Origin: Bacteroidota bacterium
GTDB lineage: Bacteria > Bacteroidota > Bacteroidia > Chitinophagales > Chitinophagaceae
Direction: 5' to 3'
NCBI GenBank assembly: GCA_016868775.1
Contig: VGFT01000003.1
Location: 124,001 to 188,000 of the forward strand
Length of the DNA stretch: 64,000 nt
Both the position numbers and the translations under genes were made by a program. Under the pieces are notes generated by a model. The model ran no database searches. It was given only the letters and a program-made list of their open reading frames with translations, and was not told the DNA's origin. Of this stretch, positions 26,026 to 34,292 are shown piece by piece (positions within the stretch are counted from its first letter, which is position 1; every line of letters starts with the position of its first letter).

Positions 26026-26715
26026 ATGGGATTCAACTCCGAATTCGAAAAATTTGCCGTCAAGCATCAAGGCATTTCCAGCAATACCCTGCACAGCTAT
26101 GCCTCTCACCTGGTCACGGCCATGACACCCAACATCATTGAAGAACGTTCCCTGAACGTAGCCGTAATGGATGTGTATAGCCGACTGATGATGGACCGCA
26201 TCATCTTCCTCGGATATCCGATCAACGACGAGATCGCCAACATCGTAACTGCCCAATTGCTGTTTCTGGATTCGACCGATCGGCAACGCGACATCAACAT
26301 GTATATCAATAGTCCGGGGGGCAGCGTCTATGCCGGTCTGGGTGTGTACGATACGATGCAGTATGTTGGTCCCGATATCGCAACCATCTGCATTGGCGTC
26401 GCTGCCTCCATGGCCTGCGTATTATTAGGTGCCGGCACCAAGGGAAAACGTGCTGCCCTCAAGCACTCCCGCATCATGATGCACCAGCCCAGCGGGGCGA
26501 TTGGCGGACAAGCAAGCGACATCGAGATCACCGTCAACGAGATCCGTAAACTCAAAAAAGAATTGTACGAAGTGGTGCAGCTTCATACCGGAAAACCGGT
26601 GGAACAGATCCAAAAGGATTTCGACCGCGATAACTGGATGACCGCCCCGGAAGCCAAGGAATATGGTTTGATCGACGAAGTACTGATCACCAATCCCAAA
26701 AAAAATAAGTCCTGA
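26026..26715 (+). CDS. clpP: ATP-dependent Clp protease proteolytic subunit, copy 1
   Basis: A 229-residue serine peptidase of the barrel-shaped Clp protease. The catalytic triad is complete: Ser128 (AASMACV), His153 (MMHQPSG) and Asp202 (DRDNW). The N-terminus is longer than usual and probably contains a short propeptide removed on assembly. A second, clearly different clpP follows after 19 bases and clpX after that, so the three are probably cotranscribed. Confidence 0.95.
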   Translation: MGFNSEFEKFAVKHQGISSNTLHSYASHLVTAMTPNIIEERSLNVAVMDVYSRLMMDRIIFLGYPINDEIANIVTAQLLFLDSTDRQRDINMYINSPGGSVYAGLGVYDTMQYVGPDIATICIGVAASMACVLLGAGTKGKRAALKHSRIMMHQPSGAIGGQASDIEITVNEIRKLKKELYEVVQLHTGKPVEQIQKDFDRDNWMTAPEAKEYGLIDEVLITNPKKNKS

Positions 26716-26734
26716 TAAGGTATAACCCCGACGT

Positions 26735-27367
26735 ATGAAAACGAACGATATTTTTTCCAACCCCCGCTGGCTGAGCGAAGACGAAGACGAAAAAGAAGAA
26801 CGACCGGCCTCCGACCTGAACATGCTGAACAAAAAACTCGAGCGCTATTTTTTTGAAAAACGTTCGGTTTATCTATGGGGCGTAGTCGATGATAAAAGTG
26901 CCCGCGACGTAGTCAGCAAACTGCTACTGCTCGATGCCGATAAACCCGGTGAAGAGATCAAGTTTTATATCAATAGTCCAGGGGGCGTTGTCACCAGCGG
27001 CATGGTCATGTACGACACCATGCAGATGATCAAAAGTCCAGTTAGTACGATCTGTATGGGACTGGCCGCCTCCATGGGCAGCATCTTGCTGAGCGGGGGT
27101 GTTAAGGGACATCGTTACATCTATCCCCACGGAGAAGTTATGATCCACCAACCCTCTTTGGGTGGATACATTCAAGGCGTGAGTGCAGATCTCGAAATTC
27201 AGGCCGAGCAAACCCGTCGCGTAAAAGAGATCGGCGCCGGTATCCTCGCCAAAAATTGCGGCAAAACGGTTGAGCAGATCATGCGCGATTTCGACCGCGA
27301 TTATTGGATGAATGCACAGCAAGCCATAGAATATGGCATCGCCGACCAGTTGATTGAGAAACTTTAA
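26735..27367 (+). CDS. clpP: ATP-dependent Clp protease proteolytic subunit, copy 2
   Basis: A 210-residue ClpP paralogue. The triad is also complete: Ser113 (AASMGS), His138 (MIHQPS) and Asp189 (DRDYW). The N-terminus carries an acidic stretch (SEDEDEKEERPASDLN) absent from copy 1. Motifs are shared, but the proteins are far from identical, so this is not a recent duplication. The two may form separate barrels or one mixed barrel, as described for other bacteria with paired ClpPs; the sequence does not decide. Confidence 0.95.
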   Translation: MKTNDIFSNPRWLSEDEDEKEERPASDLNMLNKKLERYFFEKRSVYLWGVVDDKSARDVVSKLLLLDADKPGEEIKFYINSPGGVVTSGMVMYDTMQMIKSPVSTICMGLAASMGSILLSGGVKGHRYIYPHGEVMIHQPSLGGYIQGVSADLEIQAEQTRRVKEIGAGILAKNCGKTVEQIMRDFDRDYWMNAQQAIEYGIADQLIEKL

Positions 27368-27461
27368 TCATCAGTCAATCAAGACCTTGAGCAGGGACAC
27401 CGATTCCACTTGCGGGTTTTCCGGATGCATATCTTAATTTTACCATCCGATTTTTTAAACC

Positions 27462-28700
27462 ATGGCAAAGACTCCGCTGCATTGTTCCTTTTGTGGTCGC
27501 AACCGCGATGAGGTGAAGATCCTCATAGCCGGACAGGAAGGTCACATTTGCGAAAACTGTGTGGACCATGCCCAGGAGATCATCGACCAGGAGCTTTCGG
27601 TTCGACAAGACAAAGCCGGTACCGGCTTTAAACTCCAGGTAAAAAAGCCCGCTGAGATCAAGAAATTTTTGGATGAATACGTGATCGGCCAAGACGATGC
27701 CAAGAAAGTATTGGCCGTGGCCGTATACAATCATTACAAACGCCTTTCCCAAAAACAAGCCGACGCCCCATCCGACGTGGAGATCGACAAGAGCAACATC
27801 GTGATGGTTGGTGAGACCGGAACCGGCAAAACGCTTCTGGCCAAAAGCATCGCCCGGATGCTCAACGTTCCGTTCGCCATTGTGGATGCCACCGTTTTCA
27901 CAGAAGCCGGCTATGTGGGCGAAGACGTGGAGAGCATTTTAACCCGCCTGCTTCAGGTATGCAATTACGATGTTGCCGCCGCCGAGCGCGGAATCGTTTA
28001 CATTGATGAGATCGACAAGATCGCCCGCAAAGGCGATAATCCCTCCATTACCCGAGATGTAAGCGGGGAAGGCGTTCAACAAGGGCTCCTGAAATTACTC
28101 GAAGGCAGTGATGTATTGGTGCCTCCGCAGGGCGGACGCAAACATCCCGAACAAAAATTGGTCAAGATCAATACCCAACACATCTTGTTCATTTGCGGAG
28201 GGGCATTCGATGGCATTCAAAAGATCATTGGCCGACGCGTACAGTCGAATACCATTGGGTTTCAGGTCGACAAAGAGGAACAAGCCCTGCGACAAAAGAA
28301 TCTCTTGCAGTTTGTGAATGCAAGCGACCTGAAGCAATTTGGATTGATTCCCGAACTGCTGGGACGCTTACCGGTAGTAACCCATCTGGATCCGCTGGAC
28401 GGTCCCGCCCTCAAGTGCATCCTCACCGAGCCCAAGAACGCACTGGTCAAACAATACAAACGTCTGTTCGAATTGGAGGGAATTTCCCTATCCATCGAAG
28501 AACCCGCACTGGATTTCATGGTCGAAAAAGCTATGGAATACAAATTGGGCGCCCGGGGTCTACGCAGCATTTGCGAGAGCATTCTTACCGACGCGATGTA
28601 CAAACTGCCCAGCTCGGACATCAAATCCTTCACGCTGAACCTGGAATACGCACAGCGTAAATTCGAAAAGAGCAAGATGAGTCTACTCAAAGTTGCCTAA
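27462..28700 (+). CDS. clpX: Clp protease ATP-binding subunit ClpX
   Basis: A 412-residue AAA+ unfoldase that feeds substrates to ClpP. The N-terminal zinc-binding domain has Cys 8, 11, 30 and 33. Walker A GETGTGKT is at residues 117-124, Walker B is IVYIDEIDKIA, and the sensor region RFIPELLGRLPVV appears here as FGLIPELLGRLPVV. The ClpP-docking IGF-type loop appears to be the segment NTIGFQ. Length is normal. Confidence 0.97.
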   Translation: MAKTPLHCSFCGRNRDEVKILIAGQEGHICENCVDHAQEIIDQELSVRQDKAGTGFKLQVKKPAEIKKFLDEYVIGQDDAKKVLAVAVYNHYKRLSQKQADAPSDVEIDKSNIVMVGETGTGKTLLAKSIARMLNVPFAIVDATVFTEAGYVGEDVESILTRLLQVCNYDVAAAERGIVYIDEIDKIARKGDNPSITRDVSGEGVQQGLLKLLEGSDVLVPPQGGRKHPEQKLVKINTQHILFICGGAFDGIQKIIGRRVQSNTIGFQVDKEEQALRQKNLLQFVNASDLKQFGLIPELLGRLPVVTHLDPLDGPALKCILTEPKNALVKQYKRLFELEGISLSIEEPALDFMVEKAMEYKLGARGLRSICESILTDAMYKLPSSDIKSFTLNLEYAQRKFEKSKMSLLKVA

Positions 28701-28721
28701 CCGATTTTCAATTCCCCCTAC

Positions 28722-28868
28722 ATGCAAGAACTCATTCAGAAGCTTCAGCAAGAAGCCGGTCTGACCGAAGCGCAGGCCAAACAAGCCATTCAGACCATGA
28801 AGAATTTTGTGGTCGAAAAATTTCCCATGCTGGAATCGGCTGCCAATAAATTATTTGGCGAAGCATAA
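28722..28868 (+). CDS. 48-residue helical protein downstream of clpX
   Basis: A short gene too small for ordinary ORF calling: MQELIQKLQQEAGLTEAQAK and onward to KLFGEA. It resembles small Bacteroidota proteins with the pattern LTxxQAxxAIxTxxxFxxxKxP, which are predicted all-helical. The role is unknown. It starts 21 bases after clpX and is followed by a hairpin, consistent with a place at the end of the tig-clp transcript. Confidence 0.65.
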   Translation: MQELIQKLQQEAGLTEAQAKQAIQTMKNFVVEKFPMLESAANKLFGEA

Positions 28869-28871
28869 AAA

Positions 28872-28895
28872 ATCCCGGCTCTAAAGAGCCGGGAT
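28872..28895. terminator. Terminator hairpin between the clp block and nrdJ
   Basis: ATCCCGGCTC and GAGCCGGGAT form a perfect 10-base-pair stem with a TAAA loop. On the minus strand it is followed by six T residues, so it best terminates the ribonucleotide reductase gene; on the plus strand it has only an A-rich tail. Confidence 0.88.
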
Positions 28896-28928
28896 AAAAT
28901 TACCCATCCGGTTTTTCAGGATGACCTA

Positions 28929-31900
28929 TTAACCGCAACCCCCTTGGTTGCCGCAATTCAAACATTTATAGCAGGCCCCGCTGCGCATCATGATGTTGCC
29001 GCACACGTTACAGGCGGGTGCATCGCTTTGCATATTCTTGGCCGCTGCGTTCATGGCATCGAGGGCCGATTCGGCTTTTACGGACTGGGGAGCTTTCACC
29101 GCGGATTTGGTCGGCTGTGCCGTGGCACCGGGCGCCACGCGTACGCTTGATAACTCAGGGTCTTTTGCATACTCCAATCCGTTTGAGGGAACCTCATCCC
29201 ACTCATCGCTGCCCGTATTCATCACCTCGGGTTTGTCGAGTACATGCACCAGGTCGGTTCGACCCAGATATTCATACCCCAGCACTCGGAAAATAAAGTC
29301 GACTATGGAAGTAGTCGTTTTGATATTGGGATGCTCGACGAATCCGGAAGGATCGAAACGCGTGAACGCAAACTTATCGACGAACTCCTCCAGCGGTACC
29401 CCGTACTGCAGACCAATCGAAACGGAAATGGCAAAACAGTTCATCATGCTGCGCATGGTAGCCCCTTCCTTGGCCATGTCAACGAAGATCTCGCCCAGCG
29501 TTCCGTCGGCATATTCACCCGTGCGGAGGAAAACGGCTTGTCCGCTGATCTTGGCTTTCTGTGTAAAGCCTCGACGCTTGGCGGGCAGGGTGCGTCGCTC
29601 CACGATGCTAGCAAGCTTGCGCTTCAGTTTTGTATCCGGAGAAGCTTGAACGCGCTTTTGCACTTCTTCCAGCAATTCCTCCACGGTCAGCTGACCCAGG
29701 TCTACGATATTCGACTCTGAAGTAGCGGACGCTTCGGCAGCGACCGCACCGGCATCGGTTTTCTTTTTCTTGTCGGATTTGTTGCTGAGTGGCTGAGAGA
29801 GTTTGGAGCCATCGCGATAAAGGGCATTGGCTTTGAGTCCGAGTTTCCAGCTGAGGTAATAGGCATCCCCGATCTCATCTACCGATGCCTCGTGTGGCAG
29901 GTTGATGGTCTTGGAAATAGCCCCACTGATGAAAGGCTGGGTGGCGCCCATCATGCGAATGTGTCCGTGTGCATAGATGTATCGCTGTCCTTTTTGTCCG
30001 CATTTATTGGCACAATCGAACACCGGCAAGTGCTCCTCTTTGAGACCGGGTGCGCCTTCCAGCATCATCGTACCGCATACATAATCGTTGGCAGCTTCGA
30101 TCTGCTCATCGGTGAATTCAAGGGCTTCCAGCAAACTCCACTCAAAATCGTTGTACCGCTCGGGACTAAAGCCCAGACGCTGTAAACACTCCTCGCCCAA
30201 GGTGTATTTGTTGAACACAAATCCAATCTCAAATGCCGTGAGGGCCGCCGCATCCAGGCGCTTGATCTCTTCGGCGATAAACCCTTTTTCGCTTAGGGTT
30301 TGATGATTGATGAAGGGAGCGCCGGCAAAACTGGCTGATCCAACAGCATACTTGATGATCGCGTCGGTCTCTTTTTCTGTGTATCCCAAATTGCGAAGGG
30401 CCGTGGGTACCGATTGATTGATGATCTTGAAATAACCACCACCGGAAAGCTTCTTGAACTTCACCAAGGCAAAATCGGGTTCTACGCCCGTGGTGTCGCA
30501 GTCCATCACCAATCCGATCGTTCCGGTCGGAGCGATCACCGTTGCTTGGGCATTGCGATACCCGTATTTTTCACCGAGCTCACAGGCATCATCCCATGCC
30601 TTGCACGCTGCTTTCAGTAAATAATTGGGGCAGTATTTGGCCTTTATGCCCTGAGGCTTTATACTCAGGTTCTCATACTCGTCGGCATCGTAAGCAGCCA
30701 GGCGGTGGTTGCGCATGACCTTCAACATATGCTTCTTGTTCTCCTCGTAGCGGGGGAAAGCACCTAATACCTTGGCCATTTCGGCGGAGGTCTTGTACGA
30801 GATACCGGTCATGATCGCGGTAAGGGCACCGGCAATGGCACGGGCCTCCTCGCTGTCATACGGAATACCACTCACCATCAGCATGGTACCAAGGTTCGCA
30901 TAACCCAATCCCAACGTCCGATACTCATAGCTGAGTTGCGCCACTTCCTTGGAAGGGAATTGTGCCATGAGTACAGAGAGCTCGAGCACAACGGTCCACA
31001 GGCGACAATTGTATTCATACCCTTCCACATCAAAGGTGTTGTTCTCGGAGTTGTAAAATTTCATCAGGTTGGCCGATGCCAGGTTACAAGCGGTATTGTC
31101 GAGGAACATGTACTCCGAACAAGGGTTGGAAGCGCGGATGGGGCCTCCTTCGGGACAAGTATGCCACTCATTGATGGTGGTATTGTACTGTGTTCCCGGA
31201 TCGGCACAACGCCAGGCCGCATACGCGATCTGGTTCCAGAGTTCGCGGGCAGGAACTTTTTTCATTACCCGTCCGTCCATTCGTCCGACCAACTCCCAAT
31301 CTTCGTTGTTCTCCAATTTTTCGAAAAATGAATTGGGGATACGGATCGAGTTGTTGGAGTTTTGCCCGCTGACCGTGCGATACGCCTCATCCTCATAACC
31401 GGAAGAATAGCCCGCGGCGATCAAGGCCCCCACTTTTTTCTCTTCCTCTACTTTCCAGTTGATGAATTCAACGATCTCGGGATGATCCAGATCGAGACAA
31501 ACCATCTTGGCGGCTCGACGCGTGGTTCCTCCGGATTTAATGGCCCCGGCGGCGCGGTCGCCGATCTTCAGAAAACTCATCAGACCGGAAGAGCTTCCGC
31601 CACCACTGAGTTTTTCACCTTCGCCCCGAAGGTTGGAATAGTTAGTACCCACTCCAGAGCCGTATTTAAAAATGCGCGCCTCCCGCACCCAGAGGTCCAT
31701 AATGCCGCCCTCATTCACCAGATCATCATCTACACTGAGGATGAAACAGGCATGGGGCTGGGGACGCTCATAAGCATTCTGTGATTTCTTTAATTGACCA
31801 TCGACGGGATCCACGTAATAGTGTCCTTGAGGTTTTCCGGCAATGCCGTAACTCTCATACAGGCCGGTGTTGAACCATTGGGGACTATTGGGCACGCACA

Positions 31901-32294
31901 TCTGGTTGAGGATGGAATACACCAACTCATCATAGAATACCTGCGCATCCTCGGCGCTGGCAAAATAACCATACCGCTCGCCCCAGACCCGCCAGCAATT
32001 CGCCATGCGGTGTGCTACTTGTTTGGCCGAACGCTCCCGTCCCAATGTTTTGTCGGGTTGAGGCACTCCGGCTTTTCGAAAATACTTTTGCGCCAGGATG
32101 TCGGTAGCAATCTGACTCCACTGTTTGGGAACTTCCACGTCGTTCATTTCAAAAACGACCTCCCCAGAAGGGTTTCGAATGACAGAGGTTCGATAGTCGT
32201 ATTCAAACTGATCGAATACAGAGATGTCATCCCGTGTGTACCGACGCGGGAACTGCAAACCGCGCGCGGTGGATGCTTGTTTTTTGGTTGCCAT
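28929..32294 (-). CDS. nrdJ: Adenosylcobalamin-dependent (class II) ribonucleoside reductase
   Basis: A 1121-residue enzyme reducing ribonucleotides to deoxyribonucleotides with adenosylcobalamin as radical source, so it needs neither oxygen nor a metallo-cofactor subunit. The catalytic barrel contains ASNPCSEYMFLDNTACNLASANL, and SGGGSSSGLMSFL lies near the substrate loop. The C-terminus is a Cys-rich tail with two CxxC pairs (CNVCG and CYKCLNCG), as in long class II enzymes. No NrdB-like subunit is adjacent. A cobalamin adenosyltransferase at 5043-5603 could provide the cofactor. Confidence 0.96.
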   Translation of the reverse strand: MATKKQASTARGLQFPRRYTRDDISVFDQFEYDYRTSVIRNPSGEVVFEMNDVEVPKQWSQIATDILAQKYFRKAGVPQPDKTLGRERSAKQVAHRMANCWRVWGERYGYFASAEDAQVFYDELVYSILNQMCVPNSPQWFNTGLYESYGIAGKPQGHYYVDPVDGQLKKSQNAYERPQPHACFILSVDDDLVNEGGIMDLWVREARIFKYGSGVGTNYSNLRGEGEKLSGGGSSSGLMSFLKIGDRAAGAIKSGGTTRRAAKMVCLDLDHPEIVEFINWKVEEEKKVGALIAAGYSSGYEDEAYRTVSGQNSNNSIRIPNSFFEKLENNEDWELVGRMDGRVMKKVPARELWNQIAYAAWRCADPGTQYNTTINEWHTCPEGGPIRASNPCSEYMFLDNTACNLASANLMKFYNSENNTFDVEGYEYNCRLWTVVLELSVLMAQFPSKEVAQLSYEYRTLGLGYANLGTMLMVSGIPYDSEEARAIAGALTAIMTGISYKTSAEMAKVLGAFPRYEENKKHMLKVMRNHRLAAYDADEYENLSIKPQGIKAKYCPNYLLKAACKAWDDACELGEKYGYRNAQATVIAPTGTIGLVMDCDTTGVEPDFALVKFKKLSGGGYFKIINQSVPTALRNLGYTEKETDAIIKYAVGSASFAGAPFINHQTLSEKGFIAEEIKRLDAAALTAFEIGFVFNKYTLGEECLQRLGFSPERYNDFEWSLLEALEFTDEQIEAANDYVCGTMMLEGAPGLKEEHLPVFDCANKCGQKGQRYIYAHGHIRMMGATQPFISGAISKTINLPHEASVDEIGDAYYLSWKLGLKANALYRDGSKLSQPLSNKSDKKKKTDAGAVAAEASATSESNIVDLGQLTVEELLEEVQKRVQASPDTKLKRKLASIVERRTLPAKRRGFTQKAKISGQAVFLRTGEYADGTLGEIFVDMAKEGATMRSMMNCFAISVSIGLQYGVPLEEFVDKFAFTRFDPSGFVEHPNIKTTTSIVDFIFRVLGYEYLGRTDLVHVLDKPEVMNTGSDEWDEVPSNGLEYAKDPELSSVRVAPGATAQPTKSAVKAPQSVKAESALDAMNAAAKNMQSDAPACNVCGNIMMRSGACYKCLNCGNQGGCG

Positions 32295-32644
32295 ACTATG
32301 AAAAGACTTTAATGGGTTTTGGTCAGATATTGGATCAAAACACCTCCGCGGGGGAGGTGTTTAACGAAAGTATTTTTTGCCCTTTAAAATTCCATACCCG
32401 AAATTTCAACATTGTGTGGAAAAGGGTGTGTACCATCGTGAAACGCCTGATGGGCAGGCATTTCATCATTTTTACACAGACCTGCTCAAAAGATGGAAAA
32501 AAATTTTTTGGTAAATTCGACATCTTTTGTTTTTACTCGGAAAATCCCCTTTTTGATACATTTCCCAAGTTCTGTAACGCGCCCTGTGAAAGCCCTGCCA
32601 ATGATCATCCGGGAAGCAAATCCGAATTGAGTACTTTTAACGAA
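32295..32644. other. 350-base intergenic region: hairpin, -7-like box and inverted repeat
   Basis: Between the divergent nrdJ and DUF2490 genes. AAACACCTCC/GGAGGTGTTT (32338-32362) is a perfect 10-bp stem with a five-base loop. TACTTTCG on the minus strand (32365-32372) is one mismatch from the -7 consensus and would start nrdJ transcription inside that hairpin. CAAAAGATG (32487-32495) and CATCTTTTG (32521-32529) form a perfect 9-base inverted repeat around an A/T-rich centre. No cobalamin riboswitch motif (GCCACTG box) was found on either strand by eye. Confidence 0.6.
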
Positions 32645-33382
32645 ATGAAGCATTCCTTGTATCGACCGGCGGCATGGATGCTGCTATTGCTGCTCGCTGT
32701 TCCGCCAAACACAAAGGCTCAAACAAAACCCGATGCGTGGGGGACACTCTTTTTCAATGGACCTTATCACGGAAAATGGGGCTTGCACCTCGATGCACAA
32801 GTTAGAAGCACGCCCGGGATGGATCAATTGAGGGCCTGGCTGTTTCGACCGGGACTTCAGTACAAATTGAACAAACGAAATTTACTCACCCTGGGCTATG
32901 CCTATGTAGAAGGACGGATCAACAGTCCCGGTATAAAAGCAATTACCCCCGAACACCGCCTTTGGCAACAGTGGATCTATTTTCAACCCATCCGCCGCCA
33001 AACCCTCCAACACCGCTTTCGGATCGAGGAGCGCTTTATTGGATCGACGCGATATGTGGAAGGCGTTGGGATACCGACCTCTTCCATCTACTCGACCCGG
33101 TTTCGATACTTTAACCGGATCATCCTCCCCTGGCATCCGAAGGAATCCTTTGAAAAAGGTTTTTTTACAACCCTTCAAAACGAGGTCTTCCTGCATTTGA
33201 CCGGCGGGGATCGGCTGACCGGAAAAACCTTTGATCAAAATCGATTTTACCTGGCGCTGGGTTACCGAATAAACAAAATCTGGGATATCGAAACAGGGTA
33301 CATGCGTCGCGATGTTCAATCGACTACCCGGGTAAACAAACTCGATACGTGGCAGCTGGCATTTTATTTTCGTCCGGATTAA
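32645..33382 (+). CDS. DUF2490-like exported protein
   Basis: A 245-residue protein starting at the ATG 32645, with a signal peptide (MKHSLYRPAAWMLLLLLAVPPNTKAQ). The rest is beta-rich with alternating aromatic residues (WGLHLDAQVRST, RFRIEERFIGS, FYLALGYRINKIWDIETGYMRR), the pattern of DUF2490 outer-membrane barrel-like proteins. Function is unknown. An open frame extends upstream to 32234 but starts within the nrdJ gene and gives no signal peptide. The GGGP synthase gene starts 33 bases later. Confidence 0.8.
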   Translation: MKHSLYRPAAWMLLLLLAVPPNTKAQTKPDAWGTLFFNGPYHGKWGLHLDAQVRSTPGMDQLRAWLFRPGLQYKLNKRNLLTLGYAYVEGRINSPGIKAITPEHRLWQQWIYFQPIRRQTLQHRFRIEERFIGSTRYVEGVGIPTSSIYSTRFRYFNRIILPWHPKESFEKGFFTTLQNEVFLHLTGGDRLTGKTFDQNRFYLALGYRINKIWDIETGYMRRDVQSTTRVNKLDTWQLAFYFRPD

Positions 33383-33414
33383 CATATGATAATTTTTTCG
33401 GACCTTTATCCCCC

Positions 33415-34173
33415 ATGCCACCCGTTTATCCGATTTATGAGGAGTTGGTTCGCCGTAAAGCAACCGGACAAAAATCATTTGCCGTACTGGTAGACCCGGA
33501 CAAGACCGCACCCAAACAGGTTGCCAGCTTGGTCGAAAAAGCGGAGAAGGCAACCGTGGATTTCTTTTTGGTCGGTGGCAGCCTGGTCGTTAGCACACAC
33601 CTGGACGAACTGATCACACAGCTTAAAAAAACAACGAAGATTCCGGTCATTCTCTTCCCGGGAAGTCCAATTCAGGTTTCACCAGCGGCCGATGCCTTGC
33701 TTTATTTATCGCTGATCTCGGGACGAAACCCGGAGTTGCTCATTGGTCAACATGTGATCTCCGCCCCGGCCGTAAAAAAAAGCGGACTGGAGATCATTCC
33801 TACCGGATATATGGTGGTAGATGGCGGAGTAGCCACTACCGTTTCTTATATCAGTCACGCCAATCCCCTGCCCTCCAATAAAAACGAGATCGCGGTTTGC
33901 ACCGCAATGGCGGGTGAGATGTTGGGACTAAAACTGATCTACCTCGATGCCGGAAGCGGCGCCTTGAATCCGGTTCCTGCATCGATGATAAAAGCCGTAT
34001 CCGAACAGATCGATGTGCCCCTGATCGTAGGCGGCGGCATCACCACGCCTCAAAAGGCAATAGAAAATTGTCAAAACGGCGCCGACCTCATCGTGGTGGG
34101 CAATGCCATTGAAAAAGACATCGACCTGATGCGCTCGATCAGCGAGGCTGTTCACGCTGCCTCCCGCTCGTAA
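33415..34173 (+). CDS. Geranylgeranylglyceryl phosphate synthase family protein
   Basis: A 252-residue TIM-barrel prenyltransferase from the ATG at 33415. FAVLVDPDKTAP, FFLVGGSLVV, ILFPGSPIQVSPAADALLYLSLISGRNPELLIG, YLDAGSGA, VGGGI and VVGNAIE are the hallmark segments of the GGGPS/PcrB family. In archaea the enzyme joins sn-glycerol-1-phosphate to a C20 prenyl chain for ether lipids; homologues in Bacteroidota have been reported to have similar activity. Its end product here is unknown. Dxs, which feeds isoprenoid synthesis, lies 1.8 kb downstream. Confidence 0.92.
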   Translation: MPPVYPIYEELVRRKATGQKSFAVLVDPDKTAPKQVASLVEKAEKATVDFFLVGGSLVVSTHLDELITQLKKTTKIPVILFPGSPIQVSPAADALLYLSLISGRNPELLIGQHVISAPAVKKSGLEIIPTGYMVVDGGVATTVSYISHANPLPSNKNEIAVCTAMAGEMLGLKLIYLDAGSGALNPVPASMIKAVSEQIDVPLIVGGGITTPQKAIENCQNGADLIVVGNAIEKDIDLMRSISEAVHAASRS

Positions 34174-34292
34174 AATTCCCTCGTAATCTTTCCATTCAAC
34201 AAAAAGTAAACCCTTAGTTGGGCAATATTTTTTGTGGTAATAAAATATCCAGCCCTGCCCCTGGATAGGTTTGATGCTGAACTGCACAAACC

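Noticed and set aside
32295-32644. Cobalamin riboswitch ahead of nrdJ
   Set aside because: The GCCACTG B12 box was not found by eye on either strand; only simple hairpins are visible.
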